This document shows positions 10,216-21,802 of a stretch of 64,000 bases of DNA, piece after piece. Origin of the DNA: Meconema thalassinum (taxonomy: Eukaryota; Arthropoda; Insecta; Orthoptera; Tettigoniidae); contig OX336389.2 in the NCBI GenBank assembly GCA_946902985.2, positions 125,275,572 to 125,339,571 of the forward strand, given 5' to 3'. Below the pieces are notes generated by a model. The model did not search any database, had not been told where the DNA came from, and saw only the letters and a program-made list of their open reading frames with translations. Position 1 is the first letter of the stretch, and each line of letters starts with the position of its first letter. Made by a program: the position numbers and the translations under genes.

Positions 10216-10574
10216 ATTATTATAAATGTCTACACAGTTTTCTTCAATGAAAATATGAAATCTGCAGTGCTAGTTAACTTGACTTATGAATTGCGTGCTT
10301 TTATTATATGTACATTGTACATGTATGTACATTATGGCAAGCATCCTCTAAATATATAGGCCTACTGTAATGTACACTCGTCAGTCATGTTACGAAATAG
10401 AAATTTACTATTCTGTTGCAAACTGCTTCTAATAACTACCGTATTATTTTGACATTAATTTTAAAAACAAGTTATTTCATGCTAATCAAACTACTGTAGT
10501 TTTGCCATCCCAACAAATATTCTCGGGAAAATGAGATAGAATTTGGAAAAGAAAGACAATCCCACAATTTACGG

Positions 10575-10827
10575 GACATATCTGTATGCCGGAGGTAAAG
10601 GGCACTATGTCCATTTTTTCAATATTGTACTAATGCTGTTAGTAATCTGTGCTTTTGATACTCTACACAGAGGTAGAGGGCACTAAGACCTATTTCAAAA
10701 AATAACGGAACTTTATAACGGGCATTATGTCACATAAAACATTTTTTTAACATTCAAATGCCTCTCCTGTAAAGTTTCAATTTTGTGACATAGCCTAGTG
10801 CCCTTTACCTCCTGCATACAGACATAT
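10575..10827. mobile_element. small palindromic MITE
   Basis: About 40 bp inverted ends (CTGTATGCCGGAGGTAAAG with CACTATGTC on the left; the inverse of CTGTATGCAGGAGGTAAAG with CACTAG at the right). An internal near-copy 'gaggtagagggcacta' lies at 10670. It has no coding frame. It is only about 30 bp from the KDZ-like element, so the two are adjacent or nested insertions. Confidence 0.65.
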
Positions 10828-11344
10828 GAACCCTAGTATTGAAGCCAATATTACATATCGTCGTTGTTCCGGCAATAGCTCCTATGTGCAAAACAGTAAA
10901 TTTTTCAGGAGAAGCAAAAAACAAGTTTGTTGGTAGAATACTGCACATTTAATGCACTAAAAATTTGAATAACACATGTCTGCACTAAGATGTCATAATA
11001 ATTAACAACAATGCTCATCGAAACAAGTGGATATTTACAATAATGGAAATATATTCATCGAATGCACATAGAAGGTTTTGCCTGTTCCATTTCACCACAT
11101 AGGAGAAACTGCACCCAAATAATGGTCTTAATGTTCATAGCTTCATCATTAATTTACGTTCTTGCACACGTAATGCGATTGCCATTTTTATAATATAAAA
11201 TGTGTTTCTACTTCTACTAATACTGTTGCATAACAAAATGTAATCAACTTATTGAAAAATAAATTTGAGTAAAAAGTTAAATATTCGAGAAAATAGGTAA
11301 AGATGAAAAAATTTTCTTTGCCTTTCATTGCTGGCTTCGCATCT

Positions 11345-13792
11345 TCACTTGTATTGCAGAGAGTCATAAAATGAGTGATGGTCCTTTTCTATTACTGACT
11401 TAAGTTCTTGAAGATGCTTGAATTTAGATTCCGTGATTGGAATTTGTGACGTGTTCAATGGTTGAACCTTAGTATGATGGCATTCTTTACGTCGGTGAGG
11501 CAACAGTTTCCACTCCTCAAAGTATGCTAATTTGTATGATATTTCACCACATGGACTGTATTTTAACATCCTCAGATCATGGACAGTGGGATCTCCAGCC
11601 TTCTTACCAGGTCTCAGGGAGGTCAGGTTTCAGTTCAAGCTTCAAAATTTCTGAAAAATGAAAACTCGTTGACAATAATGTTATATGGCTTTTTAGGTCT
11701 AGCCATTCTCATTGATCTAATGTAGTCCATGGGTGAATATATTGGTGGTTTGAAGTACTGCTCTAGAGTAGAATGTACAGTATCTGCTTCCATCATTGTA
11801 TGGCCCTTTTCAAGGAAGACTTGCTCAATAATAATGGAGTTTGTCTTGGAAACATCGCTCAGTGCACTGGCCAGGGTTTTGTTCCGGTTCTGGTAGGCGC
11901 ATCCATCGGAAATTAGGACAATATGCCTGTACTGTTTCGGTATATGTTCCAAGTAATGGACTATGCAAGACACAAACTCATTTGATGAAACACCCCCGTT
12001 ACCTTCATGCCATACATAGAGTGTAACATCTTGGTTGTTAAGTTCATAAATAGTGAAGTTATGCAGCTGCAGTTTTTGTTTGTAATAGGCTTTGGAAGCA
12101 GCTAGTCTTGGACACAAGAGCACACTTTGGAGGTGCATTGTGATTACCAGTTTCTCTTCAGAGGCACTGTCTTTCATCTGATTCTTCAATTCTCTGGCTT
12201 CATTTTCCCTCTTCAAATGAGCCTGATAGACTTCCTCACTGACCAGTTTAGCTTTATAACCACAGCATATGTCGCATTGGTCTTTCCTTGGAGCATGTAT
12301 GGCTATATTGTTCTTCTTCGTAATTTCAGAAAAACACCTCCTTCCTACATGCTGTATACTACTATCCTTGCACCATGCCACATACACTTTATACATGTGA
12401 AGGATCGACCAGAATGTGGACTCTACATACGTCTTCTTGGAACTGGCCCTACAGTATGGACTGGGAACTTTCGGCAGATGATCTAGCCACTCTTTCACAT
12501 TGTCACAAGCAGTAACATGCTTTCTCTTTGCAACTGGTTCATTTGAGTCTACTGCATGCCCACTCTCATTGAATTGAGAACAGTCATCGTCGCTTGTCCA
12601 CCTTTTAAACATATCTTCGCCAATCGCTAGAGTATTTATAAATAAAGTTCTGCATACTCTCACCTTTTTGCCTGATGGTTTTCTTAAAAATACATCATGA
12701 CCTGTGTTCTTCCTCGTTTCTTCCTCACTTGATTTCCTCCTCCTTAAAACATTTCTTGTCGTTACCCAACCACGAACGAATGTTTTCTTTTCACTCCAAG
12801 AATTTAGGTTCCAGAATGTGCTAATTTTACGCAACTGATGCGATGACATCACGGGACTGGACAGAGAGCTCCTACGAGCTGAGGCACTTGGTAACGAGAT
12901 TCTCGGTACATGGTTTCCACTTCAAAGTGTGTAATAACCGAAGATTTCATCAGCCAGACTTAAATCGTGTATGTGCCCTATGTGGTAGAAGATGTGATCG
13001 ATACCACATGATGTGGTGTGGGCAGAGGAGGTTATCTCTGTCTCAGTTCTGTTCAAACTAGTTGTAATTTCATACTGCATATTTTGTGCTTTAATAAATT
13101 TATTAATATTTTATTTCTTTCTTCATCTGTTATTTCAGAGCAACGAAAACTGCGCTCAGATTTCTTAGTTGTAGTAGTGTGTTTGCATCTAGGCAAAACT
13201 TGTTTGGATTCCCTTAAACGATTTTGAACCACCTTATCTTCAGTCTTCTGAATTCCTAGGTATTCCAGCCCCTTGAGTCTTTTATTTTTATTTATCTTCC
13301 TCTTCGTACCACATTCTATAATGTTTGGTTTGCCGACGTCCTCACAGTACTCCCTATCCATTTCTTCTGCATCACAGATTCTTTCTCCTTTCCCCGTTGA
13401 AACTTTTTCATTTCTTTCATCTATGCCACACTCTTCATTTAGATGTTCAATTTCCAGAGAATCTTCCACACACAGTTTGCCATTAACTTCAAGTTGTAAA
13501 CCAAGTTAACATTGACAGATGTTTGAATAGCTTCTTCTTTGTCACAGCTACTATTTACATGGTTGTTTTCCTCAACTATATCCCCTACTTCACTAACATT
13601 TTGTGTCTCTTGAACTGGAACATTTAATAATTCAGTAAGCTCGGGACCTAGTTCGAACATTATAGTGTCATTGTGAATATTCTGTATGTCATTGTCTGCC
13701 TCTGTATTGCTGGTATTTCGTTTATTCTGCTCCTGGACCATCTGCACCATCAACTTTCCTCGTGAAAGCATTCTGAGAGAGAGAAAAGGCAC
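11345..13792 (-). pseudogene. DUF7869-type transposase-like protein, interrupted
   Basis: The pieces, in order on the minus strand, are 13792-13439 and 13469-13109 (acidic N-terminus, then a segment ending in EITDEERNKIL), an unrelated insert (12823-13108), 12822-11635 (main body) and 11569-11345 (C-terminus). The body has a Cys pair (DQCDICCGYK), a LYVWHEGNGGVSSNE block, a putative catalytic LISDGCAYQNRNK and then EKGHTMMEADTVHSTLEQ; the end has a KAGDPTVHDLR segment. I recognise this as the arthropod family carrying a DUF7869-type domain, which has an RNase H-like fold and is probably related to KDZ transposases; that link is from memory and not proven here. Small frameshifts lie near 11600 and between the N-terminal pieces. 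It is not functional as it stands. Confidence 0.7.
12823..13108 (+). repeat. 286 bp insertion, second copy at 17785-18086
   Basis: The plus strand carries a frame beginning YATDAMTSRDW and ending in a Cys-rich tail (VCALCGRRCDRYHMMWCG), a stop, and AATAAA about 45 bp further on. The inverted copy at 17785-18086 is nearly identical and there extends 200 bp further upstream. Here it interrupts the transposase frame between its RNKIL and STFWN segments. A shared 3' end with different 5' ends is the mark of 5'-truncated retrocopies; the source gene is unknown. The overlap of the transposase frame with this segment is chance read-through. Confidence 0.7.
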
Positions 13793-14555
13793 AATTTAGA
13801 ATGTATCGTTTGCATGCATCACTTTGCAACAGTAGGCCTAGGCCTAATAATTGACTTTTGATGTTGAATTGCAATGCACTTCAATTCCCTCCATATTCTT
13901 AATTGAGAAGCCACTTTATCATAATACAGTGAAATTAAATCGACATAATACTTACTTGGTAATATAATGTATGGCAGTTTCTCTTGCAGTGCTAATGCAT
14001 TCGGTACACAATAATGCAGGCTAATGAAAGGTACTGACTGTTGGACATTCCTCGCAAACAGCAAACAATGGACTAATCGACTTCTCATAAAAATATCGCG
14101 AAACACACACCAAACAGTTCAGAACTCAAGCCACAGAGTAAAGCAAAATCTCCTATGTGACACCCAGACGTAGAATAATGACGTTGCATAATCAGCTATG
14201 TGCACGCCTTGCACATAGGAGGTATTGCAGACCTACTATATGACACGCGCACATCGGAGGTATTGTTTTCGTTAAATTTGATTGGCCAAATATTTATTTT
14301 CACATTGGAGCTTTTTCCATGTGATGTGTCATGGCATCCAATATTTAACAAAGCAATAATCTGAAAACGGACGAAAATGTCACATAGGAGGTTTTGCAGG
14401 AACAACGACGATATGATAGTTGGAAAATGAGATTCCCCAGTCTGCCATCCCTCAAAACTTTATTGATGAGAAATAAAATTATATGGGCAGAAAGGGGCAT
14501 TAGTCGGCCATTATTCTACATACTGTAGTCACCCACAACCACTGATGCACTTGTC

Positions 14556-14760
14556 CTACCGCTTCACAACCTTGACGAACCCTTGCCAGTTTACTCTTGT
14601 CTTGAACACAGCGAAAAGGTGGAAGTAACAGGACACTAAGTCAGGTTTGTATGGGGCACCCTCAGCTAAAGGTGGCAAAAAGGTAATCAATGTTGATGCC
14701 ATATGCAGTATTGAATTATGTTGTCCATGATTGTAATACAAGCCCATTCTCCATACCTGT
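14556..14760 (-). pseudogene. mariner transposase relic
   Basis: The minus strand reads HGQHNSILHMASTLITF and, after a short spacer, PYKPDLVSCYFHLF, which resembles the mariner pattern HDNA-x-x-HTA and PYSPDLAPCD-x-HLF. Several conserved positions have changed and neither TIR was found. It is a short, old relic. Confidence 0.5.
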
Positions 14761-14779
14761 CAGTTACACAATATTGCCG

Positions 14780-14870
14780 TCCTTTCTTTAACACAGCACT
14801 GCGCTAGCACCGGGCACCCGCTATTCAATTCTTGTGTCTTTAACACAGCACTGCGCTAGTACAACTTCAA
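14780..14870. repeat. short tandem duplication
   Basis: A unit containing CTTTAACACAGCACTGCGCTAG occurs twice, about 55 bp apart. No function is evident. Confidence 0.6.
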
Positions 14871-15144
14871 TGTATCTAGCCCGACATAAACCTCCTTAGG
14901 ACATTTTTTTTTTTTTTGTAGGTTAGGTAATGGGCATAGCACGGATGCTCTGGACCCAGTCGCAGCCCTAAAAAATACTGTTACACGTGAAAAGTATCCA
15001 ATATTTAAACTATAAACTACTGGAAAATTGTGACACAGATATACAAGGACACAAATAGGTACTAATCTTCACACCAAGCGACGTATCTTAGTGACTTACT
15101 ACTTGAACACAAACATGACATCGTCACACGTAAGGGTATGGAAA

Positions 15145-15390
15145 TTAAAAAGTAAGGGAGCATTCGTGTAGGAATCTAAGGAAGGCATGAATAACAGAAG
15201 GAATAAGAGTATGAAGGAGCACGGAAATGTGGTGAGGGAGGGGGAAACCTAAAGAACGCAAAGTGTGTAGAAATGGGACTCGTTGAGTATCAAATATAGG
15301 GCATTGAAAAATTAAATGATTAATAGTACCGATTAGGACATTGAATGACTTGTCACTTTGAGTCAGTCCATGAGCATTCCCCAACCAAAT
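15145..15390 (-). pseudogene. LINE ORF2 C-terminus, 5'-truncated
   Basis: The minus-strand frame has TINHLIFQCPIF, the usual zinc-binding end (H-x-x-x-x-C) of R1/Jockey-like LINE proteins, followed by a leucine-rich helix and a stop. The RT is not present. Sequence upstream (up to about 15560) is more weakly coding and may be the same element in other frames. Confidence 0.55.
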
Positions 15391-15880
15391 CTATGATTTT
15401 CTGAGTTGCTTGTAAACAGTGCACCACAACTGAGGCGCCCAGGGCAAGCTAACACAGATAGTATAGTCACAAAGCACACTTTATCAATAATAATTACATC
15501 ACTTTCACTAGAACAATCACAATCAATATTTACAAAGGACGGGTTTGGAATCAGAAGCACTGGTAGCTGATAAATTTATATTAGACCTAGGTTCTGCTGC
15601 AATGGCTTTACTATCTCTGTTGTTATTAACACTGACACATTGTTTAATAAATTCCGTGGAATTTCCTCTTCCTCTTGGTACCTGGTCGACATTTGGAACA
15701 CATCTCATACGCACGCAATAATAGGAAATTCTCCAAACATAAAGCCTGGAGCAACACAGGAAGCGGACATATTTTGTTTTTGTTTACATATTTTCAGACT
15801 GTAAGCTGTTAACACATGTGCTGCTATCTGTTAGACAGATGAGTAAACTTTATAACCTGGAGTATAGAGTCATAGACACG

Positions 15881-16131
15881 CCCAGGGGGTGTCAACCAGA
15901 TAGGGATCATTTGGCACCATCGGTGTAGTAGCACGTGCCAGTCGTATGGAGCGCTGTATATCGTGTATATCGTGTTGCCAACATATGCATGATACAACGT
16001 TGTAATTAAATTGCAAACATATCACTATATTTAGTCAATAAATATACACATAATTCCTAATTGACATTTCCTTGCAATTATCTTGCTCACAGACGATAAT
16101 TACGGCACTTATCATTAAATAAACATTATTT
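15881..16131 (+). repeat. 251 bp repeat, near-identical copy at 24719
   Basis: This is a direct repeat of 24719-24969, same length, with only one difference seen (ATCGGTG here, ATCAGTG there). It begins CCCAGGGGGTGTCAACC and ends near AATAAACATTATTT, and similar sequence GGTTGGCGGCA follows both. It has no coding frame, and no target duplication was identified. Such identity means a recent duplication or transposition. It could be a solo LTR, a SINE or a MITE-like unit. Confidence 0.85.
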
Positions 16132-16252
16132 TCGTCGGTTGGCGGCATTGCCTTCCCGCACACTACTTCTGTTCTGTTCAAACATGGCGGTGTATTTACA
16201 TTTCCTGTACATTACAGCAATATTTCTTCCCCAGAGTTTTCGATTGATTTCG

Positions 16253-16320
16253 CCTTAAATAGGGGCCGATAACGTAGATGTTAGGCCCCTTACAGCAACA
16301 ATTATCAATATCAATCACCT
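16253..16320 (+). repeat. SINE 3' tail, GGGGC/GCCCC hairpin type
   Basis: TAGGGGCCGATAACGTAG followed by ATGTTAGGCCCCTTAC and CAACAA. It is a hairpin-prone 3' tail like those at 24143-24190 and, in reverse, 22440-22475. Confidence 0.55.
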
Positions 16321-16644
16321 TAAATACATGTGTTTCTTGATGTTCTGTGAAAAAGAAGTGCCGTAATCTTGGCGTTTTCAATTGGATGTAACCTGTAAAC
16401 CAGTACCGGTATTTCCATTTCTGTTGTAAGTACCGATAATGCATTATGTATTATTAAATTGATTTCTTAAGAGAGTGCTGATATTATCGATAGGATTCTT
16501 ATGAGAGCCATGCATTATTATTTGTGGACTTCCGTAGTCGTAGAAAGCTAGATTTAATGACTTTAGCCTAATTTAATTATTTTTTTGTTAGATTTTGTAT
16601 TTCATGTTTTCTGTACCTCATTCTGTATATTTTGTATGTAGGTT

Positions 16645-16738
16645 ATGGGAAAACATCACTCAGAATCTTGTGTTCTTGGCTGCAAAAGTAGAGGTTGGAG
16701 ATACGCTCCTTTCATCGCTTCTCAGTCGATGACTCAAG
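16645..16738 (+). pseudogene. THAP-like exon, with a frame break
   Basis: After an acceptor-like TATGTAG, an ATG at 16645 opens MGKHHSESCVLGCKS, as in the first Cys pair of a THAP domain. Further on another frame gives SFHRFSVDD, like the THAP FHRFP-x-D box, and then a donor CAAG|GTATGT at 16739. The two halves are one base out of register. THAP domains are small DNA-binding zinc modules in host regulators and P-type transposases. This may be a relic exon, or the break may be an assembly error. Confidence 0.4.
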
Positions 16739-16739
16739 G

Positions 16740-17560
16740 TATGTATCAATAATTAGGCTATTCTGTAATTATTTAGTCAGATTCCTTTGATGGCACTTTT
16801 TAAATTAAATTTAAAGTGATGATCCTCACGTCCTACATGGAGTAATCGCCACTGGGAGGGAGTATGGAACAACAACGCTCAGGACAGCTTCTGTCAGTGC
16901 GGGGAATCAAATCTCCAACCTCCAGAGTTGCTGCAGCCCCCCATTGGGGGCGCTATGCTCCCAGTTTATATCTTGGTTTAGAGTTCCCACATTTCTATAC
17001 TCACGGCAGTGTCCACATGAAAACTCCACAAACAATACGATCTTGAAAAGGAAGCGTGCTAAAGCTTGGAAATGTGACGCATCTTGTTCTGCCCCTCGCT
17101 CTGAGCACTATACCGCTGTTGTGTGTTCAGAAACAGTCAGCAATGCTGTGATCATCCTACAGTCAGCTCTCAGCTGTAACTGTTTAAAAAGAAAATTAAT
17201 TGTTTTGTAAAATAGTCTTTGGGACTACCTTGCCCGCCCTCTCGATAACCTCTGTCTCGCTGTCACTGGCAGTACTTGTAACTACTGTAGTTCTACATCT
17301 CAGCCCTAGATGGGTGAAGTGTGACCTTCACCGCCCGGAGTAGAATGCACTGTTTTATTAATTCATTCATTAATTTTGTACACTTGAATTAATCGTACAG
17401 CATGTGGGCTGTAACATGTAGGCTCAAAATTCTTATTTTATTTTATAGAATTCAGTAAGCTGGTAATATATTATACATAACTTTGTGATTTTATTGTAAA
17501 TTGAAAATGTATTTTTAACAATGTGACGTAGTCTAATACAACGATAAGTTGTTAAATGAC
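16740..17560. other. no gene recognised
   Basis: Low-complexity and unassigned sequence. A possible degraded SINE lies near 16840-17000 and a SINE-like GGGCTGTAACATG near 17405, both too diverged to classify. Confidence 0.4.
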
Positions 17561-17566
17561 AATAAA

Positions 17567-17570
<4 letters not shown>

Positions 17571-17603
<33 letters not shown>

Positions 17604-17604
17604 C
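17571..17604 (+). repeat. (GATT)n microsatellite
   Basis: Eight or so tandem GATT units, following AATAAATATTGATTGATTG, a common 3' tail type for LINE or SINE copies. Confidence 0.9.
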
Positions 17605-17784
17605 CTACAATGACTACGATGCGACTAACATAACCTAATCAATTTGTAAGCGACTTGAAGTGTTCGAAACTTGTAATTACGGTCTAATTAGGTCTACTCA
17701 CTCGGCCAATCTGAAAACTGCCATGTTTTAAGAATATTTTTTTTTAGTAAGATCTCTTGATCCAAAACCTGACTTAATGAAGCT

Positions 17785-18306
17785 AGTTATTTTTATAATA
17801 ATACATTTATTAAAGCACAAAATATGCAGTATGAAATTACAACTAGTTTGAACAGAACTGAGACAGAGATAACCTCCTCTGCCCACACCACATCATGTGG
17901 TATCGATCACATCTTCTACCACATAGGGCACATACACAATTTAAGTCTGGCTGATGAAATCTTCTGTTACGGTATTACACACTTTGAAGTGGAAACCATG
18001 TACCGAGAATCTCGTTACCAGGTGCCTCAGCTCGTAGGAGCTCTCTGTCCAGTCCCGTGATGTCATCGCATCAGTCGCGTAAAATTCTTGCCAGATGCTA
18101 TCTTTCTTAGACTTCATTTCCTGAACTAGTGTCTCAAAACCATGTGTTGTTGGCAAAAGCATCTGCAGTCTCAGTTCTTCAACAAAGGGAAGCTCACTTG
18201 AGAGTTCATAAACCAAACGAGAAAGAGTAAATCGGAAGAGGCATAAGACATGTGGTTCAATTTTGTTTTTTGTGTGGGGTGAGGTATACCTCCCACCTAC
18301 ACCCAC
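17785..18306 (-). pseudogene. unknown gene 3' part, longer copy of the 12823 insert
   Basis: On the minus strand a frame of about 120 codons runs from near 18306 to 17941 (with FRFTLSRLVYELSSELPFVEE, then TTHGFETLVQEMKSKKDS and YATDAMTSRDW). After a frame change it continues to the Cys-rich end shared with 12823-13108 and an AATAAA-like signal (ATTTATTAAAG in reverse). The composition looks coding, but I do not recognise the family; the final Cys pattern recalls the zinc tail of some transposases. The sequence 3' of the shared part differs from the other copy, so both are insertions. Confidence 0.5.
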
Positions 18307-18527
18307 TCCCCAAATATCAAGCTGGAGGAATTTTGGGTATTAGTGACCCATGTGGACTCACATGTGGATTAGTTACATTAATCATAGGCTTAAAATTTTA
18401 GTTATTTATTGAAAGGTGAGGGTGGCAGTCCTATGGGTTGGATCAATCATAGATGTCCATTACATTAATAAATAGCTTCTGTGTTTCACTAAAATAAAGG
18501 TAGCGCTAAATGAACATAGAACGAGCG

Positions 18528-20507
18528 ATAACATTCTCTATAATAGATGAATTAGCCAAAATACCTTATGAAACGATGAGAAATAAATCAAGGAGCGATG
18601 TTTTAATAGAGGTTTCCTCCTCTGCCGTCAGTGACCCACCCAGCCATCCCAAATAGGATCACAGCATATAGGCTATAGGCTAGCGAAAATTACAGCTGTG
18701 GGTGCCATTGTTCAAATCAATTATCTTCAAAACAGTACCATAACAGTACTGCCAAACAAAGAAGTGGCCAGTTTAGTCTCTAGTGCGCAGCACTCGGTTC
18801 ACTGCTCTTAATTAGGCTAGTGTGTGCAATATTTTCACTTCTCTGTAATGATTTTTTTCCCCCATGGCTGAAATGAGTTATTTTTGTTATATGCTCTGTA
18901 ATTATTATGCAGTATATCGCTCCGCTGTAATAAATATGTATTAATTTTTTCGTACAACATTGGTTTTGATAATGGTTACAGCCTAACGCATCCCGATGAA
19001 CTTCTTTTTTTGATCAACAGTGATTTTGTATCCCAGTTCTTTTTATCAACAGTGATTTGGTATCTCGCATGTTGGCAGCAATGTGTGCGCCTTGGTGCAT
19101 GCTGCTAGAGTGAGCGATGATGACAGTTGAACGAGATGCAAGCGCTGTCGAAACATGGCAGCCGTTTTTAAAATATCAATAAATAGAAAAACATATTTAC
19201 GTACTTTAGCACATCATGAGGTTTGGTAGTGATCAGGGTTCCTAATTTTAATATGTAATATCGCCCAGAAGATGAAACAGGACACAAGGTATGTAAAAGT
19301 TACATTCATGTCTGCTGCAAGTATAATCCGCATTCCACTTACATTCAGAATTAAGGTAGCACTGAATGAAAGTAGAACGAGCGATAACATTCTCTTTAAG
19401 GGGCCGATTATATTCTTGGTAATTAGTGTCGATGATTTTCTGTAACAGTGAGATGGATACAAGACAAATATAATTGGTTTATTGTATGCCAAAGTAATGG
19501 TTGATATAGGCTAGCTAGTATATTTATTCCCACATGTTACTTTACCTAGGTATTAATTCTGAATGAAAGTAGAACACCAGCTTATACACTTGCATCAGAC
19601 ATGAATGTGACTTTTACATACCTTGTCTCCTTGTTTCATCTTCTGGGCGATATTACGTAGGCCTATTGAAATTAGGAACCCTGGTCACTACTGCACATCA
19701 TATATGTGCTAAAGTACGGGGCGCCAGGAAATGTTCTCTGCAGATGCGAGAGGTTGCGTCATCAGTTTAGTTCGCAGCACGGTGTCCCTGATAGGGCGAA
19801 GGCCACGTGTGTGGGCTGTGAGCTGTCGAAATCGTCAGTGCGTATAGTTAGATTATTGGAAGAGTGCAACAGTATGTTATGAATGGCTGGGTGAGTATAA
19901 AGTTTACTGTTTGTTATGATACAAGCGACAGCCGTGCTACCAACGTAACTGGTGACTTAATCTCTCGCAGCAGCTTGTAGGCACTGCGGACAACATTCCC
20001 TGGCGCCCAGTATGTAAATATGTGTTTCTATATTTTGCTCTTTTAAAAACGGCTGCCATGTTCCGACAGCACTTGCATCTCATTCAACTGTCAACAAAGT
20101 CCACTCTAGCGGCACACACTGAGGCGCACAAATTGTTGCCAACATGTGGGATACAAAATCACTGTTGATAATAAAAAGTGGCATACAAAATCACTGTTGA
20201 TAAAATAATCATTGATCTGGACGCGTTAGGCTGTAACCATTCTCAAAAACCATTGGAATGGACGAAACGAAGGTTAGAATGGTCAGGTGTTGGCGAGGTT
20301 GGTAGTACTGTTTTGATGATAGTTGATGTGAACAATGGCAGCCACAGCTGTAATTTTGCCTATATAAGTCGTGATTCTTTTTGGGATGGTTGGGTGGGTC
20401 ACAGAGACCGGAGGAGGAAACATCTATTTTAACTTCATTCCCTGATTTATTTCTCGTCGTTTCATAAGGTATTTTGGCTAATTTATGTACTATATAGAAT
20501 GTTATAG
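18528..20507. mobile_element. foldback element, about 2 kb palindrome
   Basis: Left arm 18528-19370 and right arm 19560-20507 are inverted copies along nearly their whole length: outer ends 'ggctaattcat' against 'ggctaatttat', then the 'gacccacccagccatccca' and 'tgggatggttgggtgggtc' blocks, then TCAACAGTGATTT, GGCAGCCGTTTTTAAAA, and ATCGCCCAGAAGATGAAAC near the centre. The spacer is about 190 bp. The right arm carries an insertion of about 260 bp (19745-20005) that includes the 640-800 repeat. It has no open reading frame of note. A transcript would form a very long double-stranded RNA. Confidence 0.8.
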
Positions 20508-20509
20508 GT

Positions 20510-21688
20510 GTATTATCCAGAGTTGGGATCTGACAGTTCGGCGGAGAACTGTTGAACTAAAGGCAGCGGTGCCACGAATGCTGCTGTCCACCACGCGCAT
20601 ACTTCCATCCTCCCGCTCTTTTCCTCATGCTCATAATATCATTAGCACCGTTATTACATTTATTACTTTTTTATTCAGATGGTTTTCAAAATCTTAAACA
20701 AACCAATGCTTAAATCTGTTCGGTGCAAACTGTAAAACAAAATATTAGCCCGTCAAATTGAGGAGAGACCTAAATTATTGTAATGGATAGCAATAACAAT
20801 ATTACGAATACTATCATAAAGCAAAAATGATCAAAGCGAAACGACAACACGTGATTGTTTCCGTGATTTTTAGTTATTTATATTTCCTGTAGAATAAGTT
20901 TCAAGTCACAAGTAACACACAATTGTATTACAAAATATAGGCTCATTGTGTAGACTATTGGCAACTCAAACTAACACTTGGGGCGCTGCGGTCGGTCTGG
21001 ATAAGTAGGGTAAACATACTCAATAACACGCCTTTGATATGGAACACTTTATATTTATCGGTTATAATCAGTAAATGCAGTCCCAAAAATAATGATAGTT
21101 TTATTTTTAATAGCATATATGTATAACTGTGCGATACACGTGAACTAATTTGTGTGTTCCACTGGATTTTATGTGTCAATTGCATATTATCAAGCATCGG
21201 TTGTCTGCTGGTATTTGTTTTTGAGTAGTTCGAGTCATTGAGCTGTTACGTTTAAAAGCTATATTTGAGTTTGCTCACTGTACCATAGACTCTAGACATT
21301 ATTTGATACTTGGTAGGGCGAATGGATGAGTTTAACTTGTATTAAAACTCGGGGGAGACAGGAATTGCTTGATTTGGATCGTTAGCAGGTGGGTTTACTC
21401 TGCGAAGTCAAATTAGGCCTATATGACTCGTAGTGGAATGGCTCGGATATCGCAGAGCGAGGTGATGGCGGTTGGTAGGGTTATTGGAAATGAACTAGGG
21501 GATCGGGGAAGGATACCTGACTGATGGAGCTTGGCTGTCTTGGTACTGCTTGGCTCGGCAGGACTGTGCTTGACTGTCTAGGTGCGGCTTGGCTCGGCGT
21601 AACAGTGAACAACCCGTCTGTCGTCAGTAAGTGTAGTGGTGAGTGGTCTAACCCGCTCCTGTTGCCCGTACTTATTTGGTATCGTCAC
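20510..21688. other. no gene recognised
   Basis: Unassigned sequence. The stretch near 21425-21610 is locally GC-richer and lies just 3' of the THAP exon on the other strand. Confidence 0.4.
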
Positions 21689-21802
21689 CTTTCGGCTATT
21701 GCTATTTGCACCTTTTGGAAAGTGATGAAAACATATATCCGCAGCCCTCTTATACATCGACTTACAGCCGTAAACTGAGCAATATACTTTGCATTTACTC
21801 AT
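21689..21802 (-). CDS. THAP-domain first exon
   Basis: The minus strand has an ATG at 21802 in a good context (GAAAAATGAG) and 38 codons in phase 0 ending at a donor GAAAG|GTGACG. The protein start is MSKCKVYCSVYGCKS, then ADICFHHFPK, matching the first two Cys and the C-F-H-x-F-P block of a THAP zinc module. The remaining Cys-His pair should be in a following exon at lower coordinates, which I did not find. THAP proteins bind DNA; in insects they are common both as regulators and as domesticated or active transposase parts. Confidence 0.6.

Larger units (their letters stand above)
10859..14410 (-). mobile_element. KDZ-like DNA transposon with broken transposase
   Basis: Inverted ends CGTCGTTGTTCC with similar following sequence (GCAATAGCTCCTATGTG on the left, GCAAAACCTCCTATGTG at the right in reverse) bound 3.55 kb. 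ATAT lies outside each end and may be the target duplication or part of the inverted repeat. Inside is one minus-strand transposase-like pseudogene (11345-13792). Seven copies of a motif close to CACATAGGAGGTTTTGC are near the ends: three on the left (10879, 11064, 11096) and four on the right (14150, 14211, 14249, 14381). Such subterminal repeats are usually binding sites for the element's own transposase. The assignment to the KDZ-type group rests on the protein, not on the ends. Confidence 0.75.

Noticed and set aside
11841..12486. Plus-strand frames opposite the transposase
   Set aside because: The minus strand has the recognisable transposase motifs; these are shadow frames.
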